Under the pieces are notes generated by a model, which had not been told where the DNA came from, did no database searches, and was given only the letters and a program-made list of their open reading frames with translations. Position numbers and translations under genes: made by a program. Below, in pieces: positions 8,429 to 16,846 of a stretch of DNA of 52,395 nt (positions are counted from its first letter, which is position 1; every line of letters begins with the position of its first letter). The stretch is from Bacteroidales bacterium. Its GTDB lineage: Bacteria > Bacteroidota > Bacteroidia > Bacteroidales > Muribaculaceae. Location of the stretch: NCBI GenBank assembly GCA_020859845.1, contig JAJBVL010000011.1, positions 1 to 52,395 on the forward strand, read 5' to 3'.

Positions 8429-8449
8429 ATGAGTGATGATATTTATTTA

Positions 8450-8481
8450 CGAAAGTATACATTTTTTCAGACACTACCAAA
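8450..8481 (-). promoter_or_regulatory. Promoter for DUF1460 gene
   Basis: Minus strand: TTTG (8481-8478), 20-bp spacer, TACTTTCG (8457-8450). One mismatch to TAnnTTTG. It lies about 22 bp before the start codon at 8428. Confidence 0.6.
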
Positions 8482-8496
8482 AACATGATTAAAAAA

Positions 8497-8528
8497 TTTG
8501 GCCAAGCGAGATGAGTATATTAAATTTG
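8497..8528 (+). promoter_or_regulatory. Promoter for purine nucleoside phosphorylase
   Basis: TTTG (8497-8500), 20-bp spacer, TAAATTTG (8521-8528). Full match to the Bacteroidetes consensus, about 43 bp before the start codon and divergent from the DUF1460 promoter. Confidence 0.75.
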
Positions 8529-8571
8529 CAGTAGTAGCTCTTAGCATTAACAAAACAAAATATACTCTACT

Positions 8572-9387
8572 ATGATAACCAAAATTCAACAGACGGCAGA
8601 TTACCTGCGTTCGCGTATAGGCTCTCAGATGCCTTCCACAGCTATTATCCTGGGCACAGGCCTTGGAGCATTGGTCGACCATATCACCGATGGCGTGTAT
8701 GTGCCCTATAAAGAGATTCCTAATTTCCCTGTATCCACAGTCGAGGGGCATAGTGGCAATCTCATCTTTGGACGCCTGGGCCGACAAGAAGTGATGGCCA
8801 TGCAGGGGCGCTTCCACTACTATGAGGGCTATACGATGCAGGAGGTGACATTCCCCATACGAGTGATGCAAGCTCTGGGAGTCAAGACGCTGCTGGTGAG
8901 CAATGCCGCTGGAGGTATGAACAAGGAGTTTCGTATCGGCGACTTGATGATTATCACCGACCATATCAACCTTTTCCCTGAGAGCCCTCTTCGTGGCAAG
9001 AACTATGAGGAGCTGGGTCCGCGCTTTCCCTCGATGACAAAGGCTTATAGCCGCGAGCTAATCGACCTCGCCGACAAGATAGCAGAGGAGAAGGGGATAA
9101 GGGTGATGCACGGAGTTTACGTAGGCACCCAAGGCCCCGCCTTCGAGACTCCGGCTGAATATGAATACTTTCGCATCATTGGTGGCGACGCTGTGGGCAT
9201 GTCGACAGTGCCCGAGGTGATTGTAGCCGCGCATGCTGGCATGAGAGTGCTGGGTGTGTCGATTATCACAGACCTGGGAGGTAAGGAGATCACCGTAGAG
9301 CCATCGCATGAAGATGTGCAGGCCGCTGCCGCTGAGGCTCAACCACGAATGATGGAGATTATGCGTGAACTTGTTGGGCAGTTGTAG
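8572..9387 (+). CDS. punA: Purine nucleoside phosphorylase, type I
   Basis: This 271-residue cytosolic enzyme splits purine nucleosides with phosphate into base and ribose 1-phosphate (purine salvage). Key motifs: ILGTGLGAL (phosphate loop, about 26-34), GRFHYYEGY (about 80), SNAAGGMN (about 114-121), GPAFETPAE, and GGDAVGMSTVPE. The last two bind base and ribose. Length and motif order fit the trimeric PNP-II/inosine-guanosine class, as do the neighbours found elsewhere in Bacteroidetes. The start is supported by the promoter 43 bp upstream. thiL follows after 80 bp, probably in one transcript. Confidence 0.93.
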   Translation: MITKIQQTADYLRSRIGSQMPSTAIILGTGLGALVDHITDGVYVPYKEIPNFPVSTVEGHSGNLIFGRLGRQEVMAMQGRFHYYEGYTMQEVTFPIRVMQALGVKTLLVSNAAGGMNKEFRIGDLMIITDHINLFPESPLRGKNYEELGPRFPSMTKAYSRELIDLADKIAEEKGIRVMHGVYVGTQGPAFETPAEYEYFRIIGGDAVGMSTVPEVIVAAHAGMRVLGVSIITDLGGKEITVEPSHEDVQAAAAEAQPRMMEIMRELVGQL

Positions 9388-9467
9388 CCTTATTATAGAA
9401 AGACAGAATATAGAAAGACAGAAAGGTAGTAGGACAGACTACTTGATAAAAATACTATTACTATAGA

Positions 9468-10526
9468 ATGGAAAAGACTACTGAAATATCCCAATTGGGA
9501 GAGTTTGGTCTTATCGACCGACTGACGCGCGACATAACGTTTCACAACAAGTCGACCGTGAGAGGTGTGGGCGACGATGCCGCTGTGGTGGAATATCCCG
9601 ACACTGAAGTGGTAGTGACCACCGACATGCTGCTTGAGGGTGTTCACTTCGACCTCACTTATGTGCCTCTCAAGCACTTAGGGTATAAGTCGGCAGTGGT
9701 CAACTTCTCGGATGTCTATGCTATGAACGCTCTTCCACGTCAGCTGACAGTGGGGCTCGGAGTGTCATCTCGGTTTACTGTGGAGCATCTTGAGGCTCTT
9801 TACTCGGGCATACGCTTGGCCTGCGACATCTATGGCGTGGACCTCGTTGGTGGCGACACCACAGCGTCGCGCTCTGGCTTGGTGCTGGCTCTCACTTGTA
9901 TCGGCGATGCTCCCAAGGGAGATATCGTGACCCGCGACGGCGCTAAAGACACCGACCTGATATGCGTCTCAGGCGACCTCGGCAGCGCTTACATGGGTCT
10001 ACAACTTTTGGAGCGCGAGAAGGTGGCATCGGCGGGCGATCCTGAGTTTATCCCCAAATTTGATGGCAAAGAGTATCTCGTAGAGCGCCAACTTAAGCCT
10101 GAGGCTCGCCGCGACATCATCGAAGAGCTTCACAAGGCAGGCATCAAGCCCACGGCCATGATGGATATCAGCGACGGACTCTCGTCGGAGCTGCTCCATA
10201 TATGCAAGGCAAGCCACACAGGTTGTCGCATCTACGAAGAGCGCATACCTATCGACTACCAGACAGCAGTGATGGCCGAGGAGCTGAATATGAACCTTGT
10301 GACCGCTGCTCTTAATGGTGGCGAGGACTACGAGCTCCTCTTCACAGTCCCTCTCCACTATCATGAAATGATGGAGAAGATGAAGGGCGTGAAGGTGATA
10401 GGCCACATCACTAAGGAAGACCTCGGATGCAGGTTGGTGACCCGCGACGGCGCCGAGATGGAGCTCCGCGCTCAGGGCTTCAACCATATGAGTAGCCCTG
10501 TAGCCGAGACCGAAGAGAAGCCTTAG
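9468..10526 (+). CDS. thiL: Thiamine-monophosphate kinase
   Basis: This 352-residue enzyme phosphorylates thiamine monophosphate to thiamine diphosphate, the active cofactor, using ATP. It has the AIR-synthase-like two-domain fold. The GVGDDAAVVE block is at about 33-42, the metal- and nucleotide-binding TTDMLLEGVHFD at about 55-66, and NFSDVYAMNA near 85. Later it has DLVGGDTTAS, MDISDGLSS and NGGEDYELLF, all standard ThiL landmarks. The upstream gap holds a short repeat of a TAGAAAGACAGAA unit. The next gene, nusB, has its own promoter. Confidence 0.93.
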   Translation: MEKTTEISQLGEFGLIDRLTRDITFHNKSTVRGVGDDAAVVEYPDTEVVVTTDMLLEGVHFDLTYVPLKHLGYKSAVVNFSDVYAMNALPRQLTVGLGVSSRFTVEHLEALYSGIRLACDIYGVDLVGGDTTASRSGLVLALTCIGDAPKGDIVTRDGAKDTDLICVSGDLGSAYMGLQLLEREKVASAGDPEFIPKFDGKEYLVERQLKPEARRDIIEELHKAGIKPTAMMDISDGLSSELLHICKASHTGCRIYEERIPIDYQTAVMAEELNMNLVTAALNGGEDYELLFTVPLHYHEMMEKMKGVKVIGHITKEDLGCRLVTRDGAEMELRAQGFNHMSSPVAETEEKP

Positions 10527-10571
10527 AGAAAAATATTGAGGCCAAAAGGACTGAAAGGCCAGAAATTTCAG

Positions 10572-10579
10572 TAACTTTG
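10572..10579 (+). promoter_or_regulatory. -7 box before nusB (TAACTTTG)
   Basis: A full TAnnTTTG match with no good -33 TTTG at the right distance. It places the transcript start after 10585, which rules out the upstream in-frame ATG at 10577 and supports the start at 10634. Confidence 0.5.
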
Positions 10580-10633
10580 CAGTCGAAACATCCAACTATA
10601 TACCCCTACACCCAAAAACAAAAGTACATTGTC

Positions 10634-12070
10634 ATGATAAATCGTGTGCTCATAAGGATAAAGGTAGTGCAGCTCCTTTACTCCTACTTCCTTACTCGCA
10701 GTGAGTTTAAAATCGAGAGCGCGCCCGAAAGCCCAGCCTCGCGCGATAAGCGATATGCCCACACCCTTTATCTCGACATGCTCCTCTTGCTCTTGGAGCT
10801 CGGTGGTATAAAAGTGGGGCAAAGAGAGTTGCCGTTGGCCATGAGCAAACTGGGCACCGACAAGCACCTCAAAGGCAACCGTATGGCCACCGCCTTGGCG
10901 TCCGACAACAATCTCCACGCCGTAGTCATGCGTGGCAATAGCAATATAGCCGACTTTGACGACGTGGCTCCTGGGCTCTACGAGGCCATCCTTAAGTCGG
11001 CAGCCTATCGTAGCTACAGCAAGCTGCAAGAGCGCAACCTCAAGGAGGACGTGGCCTTCTGGGTGACGGTGCTCAAGACGATGGTGAAGGACAATCCCCA
11101 GGTGATAGAGGCAGCACGTCGCAACCCCGACTTCACCATGGTGGGCTTTGAGCAGGGCGTTGACAAGGTGATTGACACCTTGGAAAACTTCAGCGACAAT
11201 CGTATGCTGCTGCCAGGTGCTCGCAAGGCGCTCAAGGACTCGCTTGACAAAGCCTATGAGCTCTACCATTCACTGCTCCTACTCTCGGTAGAGATAACGC
11301 GCATGCAGGAGCGTCGATTAGACGCTGCCCGTCATAAGTATCTTCCCACGCCCGAAGACCTCAACCCCAACATGAAGCTTGTCGACAATCCTCTACCTCG
11401 CTTGCTGGCTGAAAACCCCGATATGCAAGCCTATCTTAAGGATAACAAAGGGGCTTCATGGGCCGATGACGAGATGCTGATACGCTCCTTCCTCGACGCT
11501 ATCCTGCGAAGCAAGATATATCAAGACTATATCGCCAAGGAGACTACCACGTTTGCCGAGGATATTGACTTCTGGCGCTCAGTATATCGTCATATTATCT
11601 TGCCATCAGATGAACTGTCTGAGGCGCTTGAAAACAAGTCGCTCTACTGGAACGACGACCTGCAGATAATGGGTACCTTCACATTGAAGACTATCAAGCA
11701 GATAGCCAACACTGGCGGCGAAGGCAACGTCAGGCTCCTGCCTCAGTATAAGGACGAGGAAGATGCTCGCTTTGGCGAAGAGCTATTTAAATACGCGGTA
11801 GAAAATCGCGAGACTTATCGCGAATATATCGACCGCTTTATCAACGAGAAACACTGGGACACCGAACGCTTGGCCTTTATGGACATCGTCATTATGCTGA
11901 CGGCCATTTCCGAGCTTCTCAACTTCCCCAGCATCCCACTGGCTGTGACGCTCAACGAATACATAGAGATAGCCAACTATTACAGCACCCCACGCAGCGG
12001 CCACTTTATCAACGGCATCCTCTACTCCGTAATCACCTATCTCAAGGAGCAAGGGCTCCTAAGTAAATAA
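10634..12070 (+). CDS. nusB: Transcription antitermination factor NusB, long Bacteroidetes form
   Basis: NusB joins NusE (S10) in the antitermination complex on rRNA operons. The C-terminal ~150 residues show the NusB fold, with the conserved late helices INEKHWDTERLAFMDIVIML and FPSIPLAVTLNEYIEIANYYS. The 478-residue length is far longer than the ~140 of E. coli, but a long N-terminal extension is usual in Bacteroidetes. I chose ATG 10634 (MINRVLIRIKVVQLLYSY), the typical family start; the upstream in-frame ATG overlaps the -7 box. yajC follows after 65 bp. Confidence 0.9.
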   Translation: MINRVLIRIKVVQLLYSYFLTRSEFKIESAPESPASRDKRYAHTLYLDMLLLLLELGGIKVGQRELPLAMSKLGTDKHLKGNRMATALASDNNLHAVVMRGNSNIADFDDVAPGLYEAILKSAAYRSYSKLQERNLKEDVAFWVTVLKTMVKDNPQVIEAARRNPDFTMVGFEQGVDKVIDTLENFSDNRMLLPGARKALKDSLDKAYELYHSLLLLSVEITRMQERRLDAARHKYLPTPEDLNPNMKLVDNPLPRLLAENPDMQAYLKDNKGASWADDEMLIRSFLDAILRSKIYQDYIAKETTTFAEDIDFWRSVYRHIILPSDELSEALENKSLYWNDDLQIMGTFTLKTIKQIANTGGEGNVRLLPQYKDEEDARFGEELFKYAVENRETYREYIDRFINEKHWDTERLAFMDIVIMLTAISELLNFPSIPLAVTLNEYIEIANYYSTPRSGHFINGILYSVITYLKEQGLLSK

Positions 12071-12135
12071 AAGTCCCTTTACCCCTTTGGCAAATAAAAA
12101 ACGAACAATAGAATCAACAGAATAATAGAATAAAA

Positions 12136-12474
12136 ATGCTAAATCTTATCACACTACAAGCAGATGGTCAAGGCGCAGGCGCCATGAACCTTATTATGAT
12201 CGTGGCGCTCATCGCCATCTTTTACTTCTTCATGATACGCCCCCAGCAGAAGAAACAGAAGGAAATCAAGAAGTTTCGCGAAGGCATTAAGGTGGGCGAC
12301 AACATCATCACCGCAGGTGGCATCTATGGCAAGGTGCGCCGTATGGCCGACACGTTCATCGTTATCGAGGTGGCAAAAGGCGTTGAGATCAAGATTGACA
12401 AGAACTCAGTCTACCCCTCGGCTGCCGATGTGCCTCAGGACAACAACGGCAACGCCACCCCTGCCAACCAATAA
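12136..12474 (+). CDS. yajC: Preprotein translocase accessory subunit YajC
   Basis: This 112-residue single-pass inner-membrane protein associates with SecDF and the SecYEG translocon. A hydrophobic helix (NLIMIVALIAIFYFFMIRP, about 18-36) is followed by the signature RPQQKKQKE. The cytoplasmic SH3-like part follows: FREGIKVGDNIITAGGIYG, then IEVAKGVEIKIDKNSVYP. Length and motif order are normal. It sits between nusB and a YbbR-like gene, the usual Bacteroidetes order, and is probably in the same operon. Confidence 0.93.
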   Translation: MLNLITLQADGQGAGAMNLIMIVALIAIFYFFMIRPQQKKQKEIKKFREGIKVGDNIITAGGIYGKVRRMADTFIVIEVAKGVEIKIDKNSVYPSAADVPQDNNGNATPANQ

Positions 12475-12510
12475 ACCATCTTCATTCACGCAGCTCTATC
12501 TGCCACGCCA

Positions 12511-13491
12511 ATGGGCGAGCGCATCACACGCATAAAGCAATGGGTCAACACGGGCCTTCACTCAGCGCGAGGGAAGGACGTGTTGCTCTATCTTATGTTT
12601 GTCTGCGTGGCCTTTGTGTTTTGGGTGTTATTGTCGCTCGATAGCGAGCTGCAGCGCGATTATGACGTGCCGGTAGAGCTCGAAGCAGTTCCCGATAGTG
12701 TCACTCTCATAGGCTCCTTTCCATCCCACTTTAGCGCCGTGGTGCAAGCCAAGGGTGCCCAACTGCTGAGATTCAGCTGGGGCAAAATGCCTACGATGAA
12801 AGTAAAGTTTCAAGACAACGTAGGCCCTGACCACACTGTGGCCCTCTCCCGACTGAAAATTGATGGCCGCTTGCGCGATTATTTTGGCCAGGGAGTGCAG
12901 TTGATGTCGGTCAAGCCCGATTCGGTGAAGATAACTTATACCACCAATCCCGGGGTGAAGGTTAAGCTCAATATTGTGGCCGACATTCACCCCAATTATC
13001 AATGCATCCTTAGCGGCCCTATCCGAGCTAATGTCGACTCTGTGAAGGTATACTCTACAAGCGATATCCCCCGCACTCTGACGCAGGTCGATACCGAGCC
13101 AATCGTCAAGAGCGACCTGCGCGACACCGTGCGCTATGAGGTGAAGATTAAGCCGATAGCTGGCATGAGGATTATCCCCGACAGAGTGATAGTCACTGTG
13201 CCCATAGAGCCGCTCATCTCCAAGCGTCGCAACGTGCAGATAGAAGTGAAGAATCTCCCCGACGACTTGGGCCTTATCACCTTCCCTTCGCGTGTGGATG
13301 TCAGCTACCTTGTGCCAATGAGTTCTTACAACGACGACTTCCCGCTCAAGGCCTATGTCGACTTTGACGAGCTGGTGGGAGCGCGCTCATCCTCGCGTAT
13401 CAAGGTAAGACTCTCGCTGGCGCCAGCCTTCTACCACAATATAGAAGTGTCGCCCGACAGCGTGGAGTATATAATCGAAAAACATCAGTGA
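12511..13491 (+). CDS. YbbR-like domain protein
   Basis: This 326-residue protein has one N-terminal transmembrane helix (VLLYLMFVCVAFVFWVLLSL, about 24-43) and a long extracytoplasmic part. The part carries YbbR-type beta repeats (VPVELEAVPDSV, PDSVKITYT, IEVKNLPDDL). In Firmicutes the related CdaR regulates a diadenylate cyclase. No such cyclase is next door here, so that role cannot be transferred. It lies in the conserved nusB-yajC-ybbR-coaE block. Its stop overlaps the coaE start by one base (TGATG), which suggests translational coupling. Confidence 0.8.
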   Translation: MGERITRIKQWVNTGLHSARGKDVLLYLMFVCVAFVFWVLLSLDSELQRDYDVPVELEAVPDSVTLIGSFPSHFSAVVQAKGAQLLRFSWGKMPTMKVKFQDNVGPDHTVALSRLKIDGRLRDYFGQGVQLMSVKPDSVKITYTTNPGVKVKLNIVADIHPNYQCILSGPIRANVDSVKVYSTSDIPRTLTQVDTEPIVKSDLRDTVRYEVKIKPIAGMRIIPDRVIVTVPIEPLISKRRNVQIEVKNLPDDLGLITFPSRVDVSYLVPMSSYNDDFPLKAYVDFDELVGARSSSRIKVRLSLAPAFYHNIEVSPDSVEYIIEKHQ

Positions 13492-14081
13492 TGAGCCGTC
13501 GTAAGTTGATAGCCATCACTGGAGGCATAGGTTCGGGCAAGAGCGTTGTGTCGGAGGTGCTACGCGTCAAGGGGTATGCTGTCTACGACTGCGATAGCGA
13601 GGCAAAGCGCCTTATGGACTCCTCAGCCGAGATTCGACGCCGGATAGCTTCCGATGTTGACCCTAAGGCTATTCTACCCGATGGCACGATTGATCGGTGT
13701 CGACTTTCGTCAACAGTGTTTAGTGACGGCGAGGCTTTGGAGCGGTTAAACTCTATCGTTCACGGAGCAGTAAGAGCTGATCTCGAAAAGTGGAGCCGTA
13801 AGCAAGGCCCTCTTTGCTTTGTGGAGACTGCAATCCTCTACGAGAGCGGCCTTGACAAGATGGTAGATGAAGTGTGGGAAGTGAAGGCTCCCGAGGAGCT
13901 ACGCATCAAGCGTGTGGAACGTCGGAGCCATCTGACAAGAGCGCAGGTGGAGGCAAGAATCGCGGCTCAAAAGAATGGGGAGGTGGAGCATCCCCATCCG
14001 TGCACCTACTCTATCCACAACGATGAAATCCACGCTATGCTCCCTCAAATTCACAACCTTCTACATAAGACAACACGATGA
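13491..14081 (+). CDS. coaE: Dephospho-CoA kinase
   Basis: This protein catalyses the last step of CoA synthesis, ATP-dependent phosphorylation of the ribose 3'-hydroxyl. The P-loop GGIGSGKS lies at about 10-17. The acceptor-binding VYDCDSEAKRLM and the lid-region KRVERRSHLTRAQVEARI follow. The family length is about 200, matched here (196). I prefer ATG 13491 to the in-frame GTG at 13488, because it overlaps the preceding stop as TGATG. The last codons overlap the next gene as ATGA, so this is a tightly coupled operon. Confidence 0.92.
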   Translation: MSRRKLIAITGGIGSGKSVVSEVLRVKGYAVYDCDSEAKRLMDSSAEIRRRIASDVDPKAILPDGTIDRCRLSSTVFSDGEALERLNSIVHGAVRADLEKWSRKQGPLCFVETAILYESGLDKMVDEVWEVKAPEELRIKRVERRSHLTRAQVEARIAAQKNGEVEHPHPCTYSIHNDEIHAMLPQIHNLLHKTTR

Positions 14082-14599
14082 TCCCTAACCTCAACTTCTT
14101 AGCAATCGACTTTGAGACCGCCACTGGGCAGCGCCACTCAATATGCGAAGTGGGCCTTTGCGTGGTGGTGCATGGCGAGGTAATAGACACCCGCTCGTGG
14201 CTCGTACGGCCGCCCGACAATCGCTATTGGTGGGGCAACATCAGAGTGCATGGCATTCGCCCCGAAGACACCGAGGATGCCCCCGACTTTATAGCCGTGT
14301 GGGAGGAGATAGAGCGCAGCTACCTTGATGAGTTTGACACTATGGTGGCCCACAATGCCGCTTTCGACCGCGGTTGTCTTACAAAGGCCGCGGAATACTA
14401 TCATATCCATTTGCCGGAGCTGAAATGGCACTGCTCGTGCCTTACGGCGCGCCGCCTCTATTGCTTTACCAGCAACACCTTGAGCGCTCTCTGCGACCGT
14501 CTTGACATCCCTCACGGTCAGCATCACCGAGCCGGCGACGATGCCGAGATGTGTGCCCGTGTCTTCATCCGCGAGTGGGCCGACTCCCATACCTATTAA
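14078..14599 (+). CDS. DEDDh 3'-5' exonuclease, DnaQ-like
   Basis: This 173-residue protein has the exonuclease motifs of the DnaQ superfamily. Exo I is AIDFETATG (Asp11, Glu13), Exo II is MVAHNAAFDRGCL, and Exo III is HRAGDDAEMCA, with the His five residues before the Asp (DEDDh type). Such stand-alone enzymes trim 3' ends of DNA or RNA. Whether it serves Pol III proofreading or RNA turnover cannot be told. It overlaps coaE by 4 bp, ending the run. Confidence 0.85.
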   Translation: MIPNLNFLAIDFETATGQRHSICEVGLCVVVHGEVIDTRSWLVRPPDNRYWWGNIRVHGIRPEDTEDAPDFIAVWEEIERSYLDEFDTMVAHNAAFDRGCLTKAAEYYHIHLPELKWHCSCLTARRLYCFTSNTLSALCDRLDIPHGQHHRAGDDAEMCARVFIREWADSHTY

Positions 14600-14617
14600 T
14601 TCGTTTAATTAAGCCAG

Positions 14618-14635
14618 GGAAGAATTTTTTCTTCC
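14618..14635 (+). terminator. Short hairpin with T-rich loop after the exonuclease gene
   Basis: GGAAGAA, TTTT loop, TTCTTCC forms a perfect 7-bp stem about 20 bp after the stop codon. It is weak because the T-run lies in the loop, not after the stem. It may separate the housekeeping block from the sigma-factor genes. Confidence 0.3.
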
Positions 14636-14691
14636 TCGCGAGGTAATGATTTGCGATGGAGGTGGGTCTTCTATACAAACGGATTGACACG

Positions 14692-15186
14692 ATGCACTAT
14701 TCCAAACGAGAGTTTCAGGAGCTCTACCGCCGCTGCGCTCCTCAAGCCATGAGGATGGCCTTGAGCCTTCTCCACGACGAGGACGAAGCCCGCGACGTGG
14801 TGCAAGAAGTGTTTCTGAAGCTTTGGGAGACCCCGGTGGAGATGTCATCGCCCGACTCTTTCGTGACGAGAATGGTGCGCAACCGCTGCCTCAACCGTAT
14901 ACGCGATGCTGATACCCACCAGCGTATCCTTCAGGGCTACCCTTTGGGCGATATCAGCGAGGATGACCTCGCCGAAGCCGTCGAGCTCGAGGAGCAGATA
15001 CGCAAGGCTCTCGCCACGCTGCTGACACCACGCGAGCGCCAGGCTGTGGAGAAGGTCTTTGGCGAAGGCCTCAGTTACCGAGAGGCTGCCCAGCATCTTG
15101 AGGTATCCGTGGCTGCTATCAACAAATATCTTGTCAACGCTTTACACAAACTACGCAAACACCTTAACCCTCAACGCAATGACTGA
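14692..15186 (+). CDS. ECF-like RNA polymerase sigma-70 factor
   Basis: The protein of 164 residues has the two-domain ECF architecture. Region 2 spans about 10-75 (ALSLLHDEDEARDVVQEVFLKLWE, then SFVTRMVRNRCLNRIRD). Region 4 spans about 105-155 (LTPRERQAVEKVFGEGLSYREAAQHL). ATG 14692 (MHYSKREFQEL) fits the family start; an in-frame ATG at 14656 would add 12 residues. The gene overlaps the following membrane protein by 8 bp, the arrangement of a sigma/anti-sigma pair. The regulon is unknown. Confidence 0.85.
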   Translation: MHYSKREFQELYRRCAPQAMRMALSLLHDEDEARDVVQEVFLKLWETPVEMSSPDSFVTRMVRNRCLNRIRDADTHQRILQGYPLGDISEDDLAEAVELEEQIRKALATLLTPRERQAVEKVFGEGLSYREAAQHLEVSVAAINKYLVNALHKLRKHLNPQRND

Positions 15187-15904
15187 AGAACAGACATATC
15201 AACTTCTGGAGAAGATTTTCACTGAGCCTGAAAGTCTCACCCCCGGCGAGCTTCAGGCCATAGAAGGCTCGGAGAGGCTAAAGGAGCTATACAACACCAG
15301 TTGGCAACTCAAGCAGGCTCTTATTAAGCCTTCGGCTGAGGACCCTAATGCCATTGGCCCACAGGGGCGGGAGATCATAGACTTGGATAAGGAGTGGAAT
15401 CTGTTATCAGCTAAGATTGAAAGCCGCGAGCACAGCTGGATCCGTAGATTATTGGCAGTCGCCGCCATCTTCTTAGGTGTAGTGTGTGCTGGCCTTGTTG
15501 CCATACACCTACTATCGCCCTCGCAAGAGAGCAGCGCGCCTTATCCTTTGGAGGCTATACAGGAGGTGGCTCCTCTTGTGGATGATGGCGTGGAGGATGT
15601 CCATGCTCAGGTCTTGGTGCCTGCGCCGGAAGCCATAAAATCAGTTCCGACACCTGCTAAGGAAGAGGCTCCTAAATCGACTCCACGTCGAGCCTCTAAG
15701 GCCACAAAGCCAGATATGGTTGAGGTGCTTAGTCAAGCTCGGCAGGCTGAGGAGGCTTTAGATATGGACTTCTTGGCACGCAATCAGCAAGCCCGCGAGG
15801 ACAATATCCTCGCCCTTCAAGAGGCGGAGATGATAGCCATTGAGCACTTATGCAACCCCGACGAGATACCAGCCTCAATGCTGGCTTCATTGACCATCCC
15901 TTAA
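15179..15904 (+). CDS. Membrane protein next to sigma factor, putative anti-sigma
   Basis: The start is the ATG at 15179, overlapping the sigma-factor stop by 8 bp. The 241-residue product has a soluble acidic N-terminus (about 1-80), one transmembrane helix (LLAVAAIFLGVVCAGLVAIHLL, about 90-111), and an extracytoplasmic Pro/Ala/Glu-rich tail. This topology and position fit an anti-sigma factor. I see no ZAS zinc motif (HxxxCxxC), and the typical FecR domain is absent. Function is inferred only from position and topology. Confidence 0.6.
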   Translation: MTEEQTYQLLEKIFTEPESLTPGELQAIEGSERLKELYNTSWQLKQALIKPSAEDPNAIGPQGREIIDLDKEWNLLSAKIESREHSWIRRLLAVAAIFLGVVCAGLVAIHLLSPSQESSAPYPLEAIQEVAPLVDDGVEDVHAQVLVPAPEAIKSVPTPAKEEAPKSTPRRASKATKPDMVEVLSQARQAEEALDMDFLARNQQAREDNILALQEAEMIAIEHLCNPDEIPASMLASLTIP

Positions 15905-15919
15905 TAACTTAAATATATC

Positions 15920-16825
15920 ATGCTTATGAGAACTTTTAATATCCATCTTATAGCCTTGCTCTTAGCGCTAATGCCCACTGGGCTTTTCGCCCAAGATAAC
16001 GTAAAGAAGGCTTTTGCTTCGCTAATCGATAATCAGGTTGTGACTATCACCGAGAGCCACGAACTCACTCGCGAACCTACCACAAATGCTAAAGAGAGCC
16101 AATGTGATATCTATCATTTCTCCATGCCTGTGGCTTGTCAAAGTATTATTGACAACATTGTCAAGGCCTTTAACAAGGATGCCGAACGTTCCTATAGCTT
16201 CAACAAAGGGTTTACCGACCTCACCGATGAGCCACGTTATGTGGTGGTGGGGACAGAAGGCGACCGGACGATAAAGGTGACTGAGCCCAAGAGCGAGTTT
16301 ATCCACGCTCTCTTTCTTGCTCCAAAGTCGGAAGACCCTACAGGATCCTATCGCTATGCCTATGCTATCAATTGGAAAGAGGAGGATGGTAAGATAACAG
16401 GTATGCTGGCCATCACCTATGCCACTACGCTTCATGCGCGTCAGACGGTGATAAAGAATCGCCTCGGTAATACTCGAGATGCGAGGGATGCTGACCTGGA
16501 GGAGCAGCCTGCCAAAAAATCTAAGCCAACGAAGTGGGTAGATACATTTCTATCGCGCGTTGAAGCCCTCACTTATTGCACCGTTGATGGAAGTAAGATT
16601 GGATTTGCATCGGCTATTTATCGTTCTACTAATGAATTGGATTCAGACGCATTGGAGCCTTCTGCGCGTCCATCGTTAAAAGATCTCACTCTTGCCATCA
16701 ATGTGCTTCAAAGCATGCTGGATAGCAACAGATATGCCGACCCCACCCTTCAAGCTCTCCTTTCGTCGGCTCAATCCAATCTGAAGGATACCCTCAATCA
16801 AATGAATCCAGGGAGCGGGAAATAG
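15920..16825 (+). CDS. Secreted protein of the sigma-factor cluster, unknown function
   Basis: This 301-residue protein has a signal peptide (about 3-25, ending GLFAQ). ATG 15920 or 15926 could start it. The mature protein has no motif known to me. The periodicity suggests an alpha/beta fold, with a lysine-rich stretch around residue 195. It follows the putative anti-sigma gene by 15 bp and precedes the aspartic protease by 21 bp, so all four are probably co-transcribed. Confidence 0.6.
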   Translation: MLMRTFNIHLIALLLALMPTGLFAQDNVKKAFASLIDNQVVTITESHELTREPTTNAKESQCDIYHFSMPVACQSIIDNIVKAFNKDAERSYSFNKGFTDLTDEPRYVVVGTEGDRTIKVTEPKSEFIHALFLAPKSEDPTGSYRYAYAINWKEEDGKITGMLAITYATTLHARQTVIKNRLGNTRDARDADLEEQPAKKSKPTKWVDTFLSRVEALTYCTVDGSKIGFASAIYRSTNELDSDALEPSARPSLKDLTLAINVLQSMLDSNRYADPTLQALLSSAQSNLKDTLNQMNPGSGK

Positions 16826-16846
16826 TAACGATGTAAACTATGAGTA

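Noticed and set aside
10577-10633. Upstream start for nusB
   Set aside because: The ATG at 10577 falls within the -7 promoter box, so it cannot be on the transcript; 10634 also matches the family start.
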